22,897 nucleotides of DNA from Apostichopus parvimensis (Eukaryota > Echinodermata > Holothuroidea > Aspidochirotida > Stichopodidae): assembly GCA_000934455.1 (NCBI GenBank), contig KN888682.1:18751-41647 (forward strand). Direction: 5' to 3'. Each line of letters begins with the position of its first letter. The first letter of the stretch is position 1. Under the pieces are notes generated by a model. The model did not search any database. It worked only from the letters and a program-made list of their open reading frames with translations, and had not been told where the DNA came from. Below are positions 8,874-20,268 of this stretch, one piece after another. A program made the translations under genes and the position numbers.

Positions 8874-9435
8874 GTGCATTCCGTACAAAATATTCCAATA
8901 TTTTGTTTTACAGACTAGGCCACGGATTTCATAACAGTTACAGTTATTTATTCACCAATCAGCGTGCCCCCCCTTTTTTTGTAATTTTATGATATCATTT
9001 TCAATGAAATGGCAACTTTTTAAATAAATTAAACTAAAAAGGGCTCGCTTTAAAAACCTTTCATTACAGGTTTAGAAGTAAACCCTTTTCGCTTAAAAGA
9101 GCACATCGTATATATGAAAAGGGGGCAGTTTATAAGTTTTGTCCATCTCTGACGGAGCGCCCTGGGTTGGGGAGGGGGGGGGACACCCCCTGCTACCGAG
9201 GAGCTGCGAACCAGCTGGCTATCACCGTGGGTTGATCGAATTAGAAACACTCAAGGATTACAAACGAGCCACAATAACTTGAGACAGACTGGAGCAAGAA
9301 GAAAGAATACCATTATTGCGCGCCGTTGGGACGTCACATATTCTTACCAGGTACGATAGCCTACAGTCTTCTCAAGAAATATAATAAAATTGAGTATTTA
9401 ATATTTTACATTTGCAAATGGATCAATGGGTTCAT
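8874..9435. other. intergenic, G/C-run containing
   Basis: Contains a C7T7 run near 8966 and a GGGTTGGGGA block with nine G (9174-9182). Short open frames here have no domain. No gene is supported. Confidence 0.45.
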
Positions 9436-9606
9436 CCGAGATAAAGTGTCAAAACTCGAGTTAAAATGTCATGGCCGTAATTTTCGAGTTAAAATATTGA
9501 AATTTCTACATAAATTTAATGGTAAACCCTCACATGTAAAATAGACATTTATAGATAAAAATAAAAATTTCGATATAAAAAGTCGGAATTTTTTGACCAA
9601 AAAAGA
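9436..9606. repeat. degenerate tandem repeat of TTTCGAGTTAAAA type
   Basis: A motif close to TTCGAGTTAAAA recurs at roughly 15-45 bp intervals: CCGAGATAAAG, CTCGAGTTAAAATG, TTCGAGTTAAAATA, TTCTACATAAAT, TATAGATAAAAA and TTCGATATAAAAA, then TTTTGACCAAAAAA. It reads as an old, diverged tandem array. The two open frames over it (9326-9544, 9593-9943) are lysine/isoleucine-rich products of the repeat, not genes. Confidence 0.55.
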
Positions 9607-12189
9607 GTATATAATATATCTACATCTATCAAAACGTCACGATATTTATGACAAATCGAAAGATTTCCTGGACAACCGTCGCGCTATGGCCCGACAGGGG
9701 AAAAGTTCTGATGGTTGCAGGAACCCACACCCCTTAGCTACGCTCAGATATTGTTACATCTCTTGCATAATGTCTCATATGATTGCAGTGAAAGTACGAC
9801 CAAGTTCAACCCTACGACGATTTTTCATTACCTCAACTAAGGCTCAACGACACAACATTAACATTGCAAAATTTCATCTTTACGTCTGCACGGGTGGTCA
9901 TGTATTTAACCCTCACTGTAAGTTCTCGTTTTACACACTTTGAAATTAAGCAAGACATAAGATGTAAAACACGTTTGTCTATACAAGTTCGTGATGTTAT
10001 GTTAAAGTAATGGATTTGGCCCACATATGTAAAGTACAATTAGGCTAACTAAACGTTAGGTAAGAAATTATTCGCTGGTGAGACGAGAGGGAATCTCAAC
10101 GATTTAAAGGTTCCTTTCTTGTTAGATGTCCTAATCTTTATAGTTAAATCGAACTGTGAACTCAAGCTATACTCAAGCACGGACAAATTTGTTTTACTGC
10201 GTGACGTGCCATATTTTAGGGAGGGGGAGGGAGGCGTATGGGAGGGCGGGACGAGTGGGCGGTGGGGAAAGATTGCAGTGATATCGTTGACAGTGACATA
10301 TGCAGACTACGTTGTGCTGGCATTATGCGAAATCCTGAGACGTCGAGGACTATAAGTATAACCTCCCTTTGCCCTCAGTGTATTATCTATAAAACTTAAC
10401 ATGCTGACGTCTGCTCAACATTCACCGTTGAATTTGGCGACGTCAATGACCACTTTGATATGCACATCATGTGCCTTGCCTAGAATTGAAACAGAAAAAA
10501 AGAAGTAATCTTGAGGCCTTCGCATGCATCTCCTTTGTTCCCTTTGAGGAAGCCTATAACTGAACAATGTACATGAATTAACATTGCAAATCCACATGCC
10601 TGCTGGTTTCATAACTAGCCAGAGAATGTGATTACTGTATTCTTTAAGTTGAGTGGCTATGAAGATCGTATTGCTATATTTAGTCTGAACTGGTGCATGT
10701 ACTTGTTTAGTGAACAATTAACCCTTTTCGAGTCTATAGTAGTTTAGTGGCGTAGACAGGGGGCCTTAATTGGACGGGACAGTATTTAAGTTACCATACA
10801 CAGTGTACTTAAATATCAAGGACAATGACCCATTATGTCAGCAAGCATTGCAAGCCAGCGGGATATTCAATTTGCCGCAACCCTGCACAATCATGTCATG
10901 TGACAAATGACGTTCATTAACCCGTCATCTTTATATTACGACAAGCCAACGGGACCAAACGTCTGTTTTCACCGCTTTTTCCAAACAAGCAATCAGTAAA
11001 GATCAGTGTACATTCACTCATGTGATACGTTCACAAATGTTTCACACAGCTGCTATCTTAACCGATTCACATTGTATCACACATAATATTGTATCATAAT
11101 ATAAAACATCCACAATAATACTCTTGCATATAGTAATTACATGGTACAACGATATCTTATTATAACAAGTATATTGTTAAGTTTTGTTTTAATATTACAG
11201 GTCGATAGTATTGTATACTAGCATGTGAATCGGCTGGTTTTCTAGCTCCCTACTTCCTTGAAAATTCGAAAACGCGCAAGAGAAATTTCTGAGGACGTAA
11301 CACTTTAGGTCGCTTATAATGAAACTATCTGAGAACGCATTTCTCGAAATCCGGAAAATTGTAGCAAACTGAAATAACGTGGAATAGTGTTACCAATTTA
11401 GAAATTACCCGCGTGTTAGCAGATTGTCAATACGTGTATATATGACAACTGTTGTCCATTAAGTCCAGCGTTTCAAAAACTAAAACAAAAGACGACATTA
11501 TCTGGGGTAGAACTTGCTGCATCATGTAAGGATTTCTGTGACGCATTTTACCAATCACAAAGTTAATGTTCGAATAATGATTACAGTCGCCCTGCCTGAA
11601 AAATGACGTTGTTCAGATACATGTTTACATTCTAGTACCGATCGTTCTGGCACTAAATAGAAAATCGTAAAAAACAAATCATTTTCATAATTTTGGCGAC
11701 CCTCCCGTGGCGGATGTTACGGCCTAAGGAAAGTGTCTTGTTTGATTAAGTATGCTTAGTTGCAGAACGGAACTGTGTAATTATATTTTGCAACTTTCAC
11801 AATACTTCATGTTCAAGATTGTTCCATTTGTTCGTCTACAAATACTGGCAAAGTGTTTTGGCGACCCTAAGAAGGGTCAGGGCTCCACGTTGAATCATTA
11901 ATAAAATATAGGATTTCATTAGGCCTATCAAACTTTATTACCAATATTGATCGACTTAAAAATGCTAGCCTACTTTAAAGCCGTTTTCTGAGTCGATTTT
12001 TCATGCTTCCCACACTTGAACTTCCTAATATTGCATTTATTAAACTGACAAGTCAAGTTTTATCACAAATATTGAGTAAGAAACATAGTTTTGAAAACTT
12101 TCTATGACATTTACATGTGATTAATACTATATGTAGCACGCCTCTGGGAGACGAAATATCGAGAACAGAATCGAATTTGAGAATTATTT
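9607..12189. other. intergenic, no gene seen
   Basis: No supported gene. It holds G-rich patches (10220-10265), an AGTGGCGTAGACAGGGGG segment at 10746-10763 resembling a hAT-type terminus without a visible partner, and TTTTGGCGACCCT twice (11691, 11856), which is within chance. Open frames up to about 115 codons show no domain. Confidence 0.45.
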
Positions 12190-12300
12190 ATTCTTCTTTC
12201 TCAAAGGTTATCAGTATTACATAGTATTATAAACATTATATTAGTACTAACATTAGTATATTAGTACAGTATTAGCATTACACTGCAGTATACTACACAC
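12190..12300. repeat. cryptic low-complexity ATTAGTA-rich stretch
   Basis: Repeated ATTAGTA/AGTATTA-like words (for example TATTAGTACTAACATTAG) without a fixed period. This is cryptic simple sequence rather than a clean microsatellite. Confidence 0.55.
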
Positions 12301-13074
12301 ATGAGTGCTGGAAGGTTCAATCATGGTCACTGTTACGCAGAATTCAACACGTATTGTATTCCCTACATACCATAAAGCAATTTTGCCTTAATGAGAAACA
12401 ATTAAATATATATAATTAGTATTTCCTCCTCTATACTTCTGTAAAATATAATATACATACAGGATCAGAGCATCTATAGGAAATAACATTTGAAACCCTC
12501 ATCCAGCTATTTCTATCGTGCTAACATTTCAAGCCGATACTGCTGACATTTATATAATGAAGAAACCCAGCAAACTCGGCCGGCTGGCTGGAAGTTTCAT
12601 TAATTTCAATATTATGTCAAACAATGAACTGCATGGTTCTGATAAAAGTGTAAACCAAGCGCAAAATAAATATGTATATTCTTAGAAAAATCTTCAACTC
12701 GATCTGTACTCTCGCGCGTTGCATACAGGAAACTTTTTTTTTCATAATAACTCCCCCATTTCTTAAAACTAGGCCTATGAACGTAAAGAGTTAATGAACC
12801 GTACGTGATCCTATTTGAATAAACCTTTGATATAGCTTTAAATGTTCAACTCAAGAACTTTTCTAACAACTCTAGAGTTAGTTTACCGTAACATGAACGT
12901 GACAGGTTAAGTGATGATCTCGACTCTATTTTGGGGACACCACCTGTTTAAGCCTGTCAGTACATGTTTCTCGTCTTCAGATGATTCTGATAAACACGAT
13001 TCCCCGCTAGAGTAATCATAGTAATGAAATAAAATGTGAGAAAAAAGTCACAATGAATTTTCATGTCTACAATT
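12301..13074. other. intergenic, no gene seen
   Basis: AT-rich DNA with no open frame of interest, no clear repeat and no RNA-gene-like fold. Confidence 0.45.
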
Positions 13075-13105
13075 TGACGTATATGACGTATGCCAAAATG
13101 ACGTA
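13075..13105. promoter_or_regulatory. cluster of three TGACGTA (CRE/ATF-like) motifs
   Basis: TGACGTA occurs at 13075-13081, 13084-13090 and 13099-13105, the last reading TGACGTAAG. TGACGTA/TGACGTCA-type words bind CREB/ATF bZIP factors. AGTCACATG follows at 13110 and again at 13162, each with an E-box core (CACATG). The clustering suggests a candidate enhancer; function is inferred only. Confidence 0.4.
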
Positions 13106-14311
13106 AGCGAGTCACATGACATTCCTGATTACACCCTATAATGAATTTTTACCTTCAAGCAAGTCACATGCTGGGCAGGTAGTTTAGTCGACATCTTACT
13201 AATAAGAGTGATGCTAAACCACACAGAGTGATCTAAACTCTTTTCATGTATTTTATTGTTTGGTTTATATATACATGTACGGTACTGTACGATCAATTCA
13301 AATTTGTCTTTTCGGTCGAATGAATAGTGAAGTATAGTGTACTCTGCTTGAACTATACACAACACTTAAAAGTTTAGTTAAGTTAAAAATTTATGTTTGC
13401 ATATGCATCAAACGCAAGCCTGTCGAGAAGTGGGGGGGGGGGGGGGGGGGAGTCGGAAGGAGGATACAACACCCGGTAGTCGTTGTCAACATGGGGAAGG
13501 GGGGGGGCGTAGAAACAGGATAAAGCAAATGTAGTGGGTGTGTTCGAGCGCCCCTTTTTCCGGTGAGTTCTCCGGAAATATACCGTTTCATTTTATTAGA
13601 ATGCTTAATCTCCATGAAAATGTGGTACTATATTTATAAACTAAGCACACAGCTGGCTGTCCAAACAGAATATACAAAATCGATACATGTTGTCCTATTC
13701 GAATCCGTGCAAAAATAAAACTACATTTTCTCTCAGCTGTTATCTAGAAAACGATCAATCTCTTTTCTTGATACTCAGTATTTAGTAAATATTCGTGTAT
13801 ACTGTATTTAAATAACAGATGACAGACCCCTTCCCCATTCCCCATACTGAGTAATGGGGACTTGGTCATTAGGAAAGCAACTGACTTACAAAAAAAGTTG
13901 ACGCAACCAAATTCCGCAACAGTAAGAATTATAGAACGAACCCATGAGACAAATATTTCCATGGTCTAAAGATGTGTATATGTAACAAACGCTATAGAAG
14001 GGAACGACATCTATATTCAATATATAAGAAATGTGGCAAAACAAGTAGGTTGAGTATAGGATATATTCTCATCCTAAGAAAACAACTTACACAATCTATG
14101 ACTGGACAATTTCATACTCATAGTTAGACTAAACGTTACCCAAATATGGTTAATTTATTTACCTGTTAGCATATCAGTGCGCATGACAGGTTAATGATAC
14201 AGGACACCGTATTAGCTTTATCACAGCTCAGCGCGCAACAGTACATTAAGATTTAGCGTATCGAAGTTTGTAAGAACTATGTCGAGTCACTTTGTTCTCA
14301 TGAATACAATC
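13106..14311. other. intergenic with poly-G tracts, no gene seen
   Basis: No gene is supported. Minus-strand open frames (13365-13129, 13615-13391, 13962-13744) lack domains, and the middle one is proline-rich only because it crosses the poly-G tracts. Confidence 0.45.
13432..13450. repeat. poly-G run (19 G)
   Basis: Longest homopolymer in the window. A second run of nine G lies at 13499-13507 and leads into GCGTAGAAACAGG. It is likely unstable in length and may be misassembled. Confidence 0.9.
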
Positions 14312-14336
14312 TACATATATCAACTTGATATATGTA
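14312..14336. repeat. 25-bp perfect palindrome
   Basis: TACATATATCAA (14312-14323) and TTGATATATGTA (14325-14336) are exact reverse complements around a single central C. Perfect 12-bp arms are rare by chance even in AT-rich DNA. It could be a dimer-binding site or cruciform-prone sequence. Confidence 0.85.
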
Positions 14337-14803
14337 TATGCCAATATAAGTTCACGAAATATGTGTCTCCATGTATAGCTTGTCGTCAATTTTCTCGAAC
14401 AATATGCATTAGCCTTGGCCTGTTCTACTGATTCTCTATAGTAATTATCCTGTAGGCTACTTCAATTTTTATATACACAACTGTTGTGGGATTTAATATA
14501 TATATTGGTCAAGTCTAAATATGACATCATCGAGTCACATATTTTTACCTTTTTTATGTTGTTTGTATTCCTTACATTTTTAATATCTTGATGAGTTAAT
14601 CCGTCATATCAGCCGATGATTGTTGTCCCTCAGTAATTAATCATAATATCCGTGTCACCAAATATATCTGTATGCTGTCTATATAAGAGCACCCAACATC
14701 TAAGTTTAGATTCTAAAACGCAATTGCTAGGCTTTCCACGCTACCTTGATACCGCAACTTGAGCGCGCAACATCCCTGTAGTGTTAAAACAACTTGTGTG
14801 GAG
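14337..14803. other. intergenic, no gene seen
   Basis: No gene or element identified. It contains a TATATAAG word at 14680-14687, considered too weak alone to call a promoter. Confidence 0.4.
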
Positions 14804-14898
14804 TGATAATTTTAGATTCAAACACCTTTTCATACTTCCGTACATGTGCATGACTATCTCGCGCATGCAGTTGTCAAGCAAATTCAGCCGGCGGCTAT
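14804..14898. repeat. flanking duplication, left copy
   Basis: Matches 16066-16153 in the same orientation. Both begin TGATA.TTTTAG.TTCAA.CACCTTTTCAT and end AAAT(T)CAGCC..CGGCTAT, with a diverged middle. The two copies bracket the 18-bp minisatellite, so the array was inserted into, or expanded within, a duplicated segment. Confidence 0.65.
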
Positions 14899-15030
14899 AC
14901 ATGAAACATGCTTCACCCGTTTAAGCAAGGACCTTTAATTTAATCTTCACATGAACATGTTTCTTGATTATACCCAGCTCATGCAGGTATTAATGCCAAA
15001 GTGGATAATCTTTTGTCAGTGACAGTTTGT

Positions 15031-15915
15031 AGTCAAACATAAACCATATATCCGTATATCCATATATCTGTATTATTAAACCATATATCATAGCCAAACT
15101 ATACATCATAGTCAAACCATACATCATAGTCAAACCATACACCATAGTCAAACCATTATCATAGTCAAACGATACATCATAGTCAGACCATATATCATAG
15201 TCAAACCATATATCATAGTCAAACCATACATCATAGTCAAACCATATATCATAGTCAAACCATATATCATAGTCAGACCATAAATCATAGTCAAACCATA
15301 TATCATAGTCAAACCATACATCATAGTCAAACCATGTATCATAGTCAAACCAAATATCATAGTCAGACCATATATCATATATAGTCAAACCATATATCAT
15401 AGTCAAACCATGTATCATAGTCGAACCATATATCATAGTCAACCATATATCATAGTCAAACCATATATAATAGTCAAACCATATATCATAGTCAACCATA
15501 TATCATATATAGTCAACCATACATCATAGTCAATCCATATATCATAGTCAAACCATATATCATAGTCAAACAATATATCATAGTCAAACCATATATCATA
15601 GTCAAACCATATATCCGTATATCCATATATCCGTATTATCAAACCATATATCATAGTCAAACCATTATCATAGTCAAACCATATATTATAGTCAAACCTC
15701 ACATCATATTCAAACCATGTATCCGTATTATCAAACCATACATCATAGTCAAACCATATATCATAGTCAAACCATATGTCATAGTCAAACCATGTATCCG
15801 TATATCCATATATCCGTATTATCAAACCATATATAGTCAAACCATATATCGTAGTCAAACCATATATTATAGTCAAACCATGTATTCGTATAACCATTTA
15901 TCCGTATTATCAAAA
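15031..15915. repeat. 18-bp minisatellite (CATAGTCAAACCATATAT)n
   Basis: About 880 bp of tandem 18-bp units with consensus CATAGTCAAACCATATAT, varying mainly at the ATAT/ACAT/GTAT step and with occasional shortened units. At about 15050, 15613, 15796 and 15885 the array is interrupted by a longer ATCCGTATATCCATAT-type variant block (a short form at 15721), giving a higher-order layout. Because 18 is divisible by three, the minus strand stays open and reads as repeated YDIWFD or MIYGLT. These frames also change at unit-length shifts, so they are treated as repeat artefacts rather than a protein. Confidence 0.93.
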
Positions 15916-16065
15916 TGTAGGCTACTAAACATCTGTATTGGCTCGCTAAGAACGCCCAAAATCTAGATTTATATATTATAAAAGCAATTTGCAAGATTGA
16001 CAGGCTTCCTTCATACTGTAAAGCGCACACACCGACTATATAGTGATCGATATGTTCGCGTGCCT

Positions 16066-16153
16066 TGATATTTTAGGTTCAACCACCTTTTCATTCTCTT
16101 TTAAGTGATGCGAGCAGCATACATTGCCGTACTACAAATCAGCCAACGGCTAT
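16066..16153. repeat. flanking duplication, right copy
   Basis: Second copy of the 14804-14898 segment, about 1.26 kb away in direct orientation. Its first 30 or so bases differ from the left copy at only a few positions, and its last 18 (AAATCAGCCAACGGCTAT) differ by one deletion and two changes. Confidence 0.65.
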
Positions 16154-18223
16154 GTAGAGAATAAGTCTTATTTGAGAAAGAGCCTCGATTTTGTTCTTGT
16201 TTTTCTTTTTTCTCTTTCTTTACATAAAGTTATATTTTCCTTTGATTATATATTCATTTAGGTATTAATGATAATTAGATAAATCTTCGTCAAGATCTAT
16301 AAATATTCCTATCTTTATGCAGAAAAGTAAAGAAATAAATAAAACAGGAAACATTTACAATTTTCCTTGCTTAATTAGATCCAGGCTTTGGGATGTTACA
16401 ATGTAGTAAGGTAACCCTCGAGTGATTTTCCAATTAATTATTGTATACAGTTACTATTTGCAATGCTACAGTATAAACAAAAACTTTTCCAACATGACTC
16501 GGAGGGGGATTTGTGTTAAATTGTCGAGAAATTTGTCATATTTGAAGTAAAGCAAGCAAAATTCCAGATGTGTTATGTATATATAATTTATTTATAAGAC
16601 GACTGCATGACAGCTATAGCTAACCTGGTTGTGTTCATAGTGGAAAAACACAAATTTTGGTGTTTGTATCGATTTGGTGAATGATGTTGAATATATGCAA
16701 GGTGTCTAACTGATATAGTGTGTGGAAACGGGTATAGGGGTGAGAGGAATAAGAAAATAAATCATTTATGGAATGATTTCATAATAAAACAGGAAAATGA
16801 ATAGTCAAATATGCCGTTCAGTTGACAATAGTAATTTGCATTCTCATTCATGACACGCGAATATAAGACAATATAATAGACAGGGGCCTATTGCAAACAA
16901 ATAAACGCAAATAACAATAACACTGCTAACAAAACAAACATCAAAACAAAATATCAGCAGAAACAGCAACAGTATAAGAACAAATAAAAAAAAAAGTGCA
17001 AGGAGCTCCGATTTTAAGACTTTGTTCAAAATGGTAAACAAAACAAAAATATTGTACTACATAGACGTACCGTGGTTAAAGTACTGGAAATGAAAGCCCT
17101 AACATTTGCATCGAAGCATCCCTATACCTCCCAAAATAGGGGATACCCGTCCCCCTAGACCCCTCTACACGACGGACATCAGCCAACATATTTGACCTCC
17201 CAATTTCGAACACATGTTACAAGCAGGCCCGATGAGATGGCCTTCATATTAGATCGTCCTTTACACGCCACTGTCCGCTATCGCCCGCATCTTTATACCT
17301 TTGACAAATACTCCATAACGGAAATGTCGTGAATGACTTTTCGGCTTTCATTTGTCATGAAATATGATTACATATTAATAAAGATGACCGGTAAACTGAT
17401 ATATCGGCATTGGGTTGATCAGTTTGATGGATCGGAATAAATGACAGCGTGTTTAGTGACCGTATAACCACAGCGCTTCTCATGTTCTCGGAAATCTATT
17501 TATGCGTATCAGCCAAACGGACCGCAAGTTAACGCTTCACGAAGGTGCCACGTTTATAGTTTCAATCAGGTCATTACCATTTCGAACTAGTAACTTCCTA
17601 GCGCATTGATTAAGTCCTTCTCTTTCAACAAATCTTTAAAGTAAGAAAACCCTAAAAGTTATTATCTCCATAGACTTACGGTATTTAAACATATCTGTTT
17701 TGTCACTTGAAGTCAATAAATTTGAAGAACTTGACCTTACGTGTTTGTTTTCACTGCTTTGTTATTTTTAATCTTCTACAGAAAATATGTGTGTTAATCC
17801 TTTGATCTGACTGCAAAGACCATATAAGTACACATGTTCTCGTGACATGTTCGCGACACGAACTCCGACGGAGGGACGGGTTTAATTGGTTAGTTATTCC
17901 CAACTAGGGTCTTACTGACAGGTCTTGGGAGCCCCCCCCCCTCGCACCCCGATGTAGTGAAGTCATTATCATAGGTCCTTCTGCCTCGCGTTTACCTCAG
18001 CGGGTTTGCAAGTTTGTAAAACTTGTCTTTATACACTCTTTGCTTCAACTGTAATCCAGCCACACTATAGCATACCTTTAGTTATACGTTACATCCCGAT
18101 CTGCACAACTCGAACAGGAGTGTCTCCCGTGTTAACTGTTTTCTTCGCTTAAAGTAGCTGTTTGAGTTGATTTGGGTAAAATTACCATATAATAATCGTA
18201 ATAATGATAATATAAAATATAAA
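16154..18223. other. intergenic, no gene seen
   Basis: AT-rich DNA without supported genes. It includes an A/C-rich AACAAA stretch (about 16895-16990), whose minus-strand translation is a purely hydrophobic artefact, and ten consecutive C at 17932-17941. A hAT-end-like TTACACGCCACTG (17261-17273) has no detectable partner terminus. Confidence 0.45.
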
Positions 18224-18230
18224 ATAAGAA

Positions 18231-18680
18231 CGGAAAACTTTGATATTTTCTGTATGAGTTTTATTAGTGTACATTTAATTAAAACTAAAAGCGAAAAATG
18301 TCTGGATTGCCGAGATTTTTTTCCTATAGTTTCAGTTATTTAATAATAACGGAAAACTTGGATATTTTCTGTATGAGTTATATTAGTGTACATTTAATTA
18401 AAACTAATAGCGAAAAATGTCTGGATTGCCGAGATTTTTTTCCTATAGATTCAGTTATTTAATAATAACGGAAAACTTGGATTTTTTCTGTATGAGTTTT
18501 ATTAGTGTACATTTAATTAAAACTAATAGCGAAAAATGTCTGGATTGCCGAGATTTTTTTCCTATAGTTTCAGTTATTTAATAATAACGGAAAACTTGGA
18601 TATTTTCTGTATGAGTTTTATAAGTGTACATTTAATTAAAACTAATAGCGAAAAATGTCTGCATTGACGAGATTTTTTTA
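18231..18680. repeat. 119-bp tandem repeat, about 3.8 copies
   Basis: Copies start at CGGAAAACT at 18231, 18350, 18469 and 18588, exactly 119 bp apart. The last is truncated near 18680 where it diverges after GAGATTTTTTT. Monomers differ at only a few positions each (for example CTTTGAT, CTTGGAT; AAAAGCG, AATAGCG; the last copy has GCATTGACG for GGATTGCCG). The high identity with an exact period points to recent unequal crossing-over or to a small piece of satellite DNA. No monomer carries a long open frame. Confidence 0.95.
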
Positions 18681-18952
18681 GGGCAAATTCATTTCTTAAT
18701 AACCTGCAGGTAATTAGTCGTGAGTTCGCAAATGATGAGAATTTTATTTGCATCAATTGCAATACTCAGTAGGTTTGGTAAAAGTTTTGGAAACTTACCG
18801 TCAAATTAATTTTAGCAACGAGAGCCAAACTTTTTGTAACTCGCAAACAAGCATTATGAATTTTCTACGATGCTCTTTCAAGGCATCAAGAGGTGTAGTC
18901 ATATCGCAGTGTCTCCAATTTTCACTCTAAATACATATCAGTAAAGACAATT

Positions 18953-18989
18953 AAAACAAACAAACAAACACGCAAACAAACAGCAAACA
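18953..18989. repeat. imperfect (AAAC)n microsatellite
   Basis: AAACAAAC units interrupted by CGC and CAGC. Confidence 0.85.
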
Positions 18990-19529
18990 CTGTTCGGTAA
19001 CATTTGGAAAAAAGAAAGAAAAAAGAATGCGGTTTGGCACTGTGAGATCGGAGATGGATACCATGCACTCGAGAGGACGATAGGCTATCTTCTCTTATAT
19101 GCTGAACAAGGTGTACCAAGTTCAACATATGATGTAGCTTTTAAGCCTGTGAGCCCGATGAATGGATTATAATATCCATCTATGCCGTCATGAGAGAACA
19201 TTATGGAACAAAGATAAAGGAAGGCTATACTAGACCATAAATATATGTAATATTCAATATATATACCTCTATACGCGGTCAAATACATATATAGATGTAT
19301 GTATAGCACTGATGTCAGTACAAGACGAGCGCCACTGATGAACATTACAACCGAAAGTGAACCTTAAGGCAACAACTTCGCCATGTCGGAAGCCCTCAGT
19401 ACAAACAAATAGCGACTTAAAGGCACAAATTTGTTGCGTTCATTGGTATAGTATATGAAAGCATCAATATAAGCGTGAAATGGTTTAAGGAGCATTCGCG
19501 TAGCCAGTCGGTGTTATAGGGGTGCCGTT

Positions 19530-19544
19530 GGGGGGGGGGTGGGG
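19530..19544. repeat. poly-G run
   Basis: Ten G, one T, then GGGG. It is part of the recurring poly-G pattern in the window. Confidence 0.85.
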
Positions 19545-20268
19545 TTGTGTCCAGGATGAGAGAAGTTGACCTTACTATGAGCTCCGAACCTACGACTTCT
19601 ACATCTTTTGCAACGAAAAGTCGAGACCATATGAAATTACTATTTTGATATTCATATTATGTTCCTGTACTGTATAGGATATATGTCTAAATTGGTAACT
19701 TACTGCAATTGCATGAGAAAACGACAGGTTACTAACAACGGCAGTAACAGATTTCCATAATTGCATATGCATGTGTTCTGGTCGTCTAGTGTATACTTCT
19801 TGTTACCAAATATTAACCTTTTATGCATAGCAGTTAATTGACCGTCCACCGAAGTCAACCAAAACGACAATTTGCAAAGCCAATTTAATTGGCGTGGCGT
19901 TACGGTTCCAATCAAACGCCGGTAACCTCAAAGAGAAGTTATTTACTGTTATGCTATATCATTACTGACATAGCTAACAGGGCAATGAGAACCCCATATG
20001 TTCAAACCTTTACCCCCTCCATTTCTGTCAACTAGTCAGAGGATCGCATCCATATATTGTGAACTGTATTTGTCTAATTTTGGTCCTCTCATCAATGTTT
20101 GGGAAGAGTTGAAGGTTAGCACCTGCAAGCATGGTGTAAAATTTTAAATTGTGTCCGTGATTAGCTAGACTCAGAAATAATATCGAGATTACTTCTACGA
20201 CAGCACACGATTTTTATTTCTCATCGGTGCGACAATAAAGCAGTGTTGCGTTTATTTCCCTTTTTTTA

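Larger units (their letters stand above)
18681..20268. other. intergenic, no gene seen
   Basis: No gene supported. It contains an (AAAC)n microsatellite at 18953-18989 and a run of ten G followed by TGGGG at 19530-19544. Upstream of that run, CGCGTAGCCAG (19497-19507) resembles a hAT-type end. Open frames such as 19345-19085 on the minus strand show no domain. Confidence 0.45.

Noticed and set aside
9593-9943. 116-codon plus-strand open frame
   Set aside because: It begins at a non-ATG codon in the degenerate TTAAAA repeat and has no recognisable motif.
11691-11868. TTTTGGCGACCCT direct repeat, considered as a retroelement primer-site remnant
   Set aside because: A single 13-bp repeat is expected by chance in a window this size, and no LTR or coding remains are nearby.
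13558-13583. TTCCGG...CCGGAA inverted pair
   Set aside because: The 6-bp arms are too short to distinguish from chance.
14680-14710. TATATAAG promoter word
   Set aside because: An isolated TATA-like word in AT-rich DNA with no CCAAT box, exon or open frame downstream; a minisatellite follows.
16844-17041. Minus-strand hydrophobic 65-residue frame resembling a membrane protein
   Set aside because: The hydrophobicity comes from translating an A/C-rich AACAAA tract in reverse.
19085-19345. Minus-strand 86-codon frame with a hydrophobic start
   Set aside because: No homologous domain, no conserved splice sites, and Tyr/Ile-rich composition from a TATA-rich stretch.
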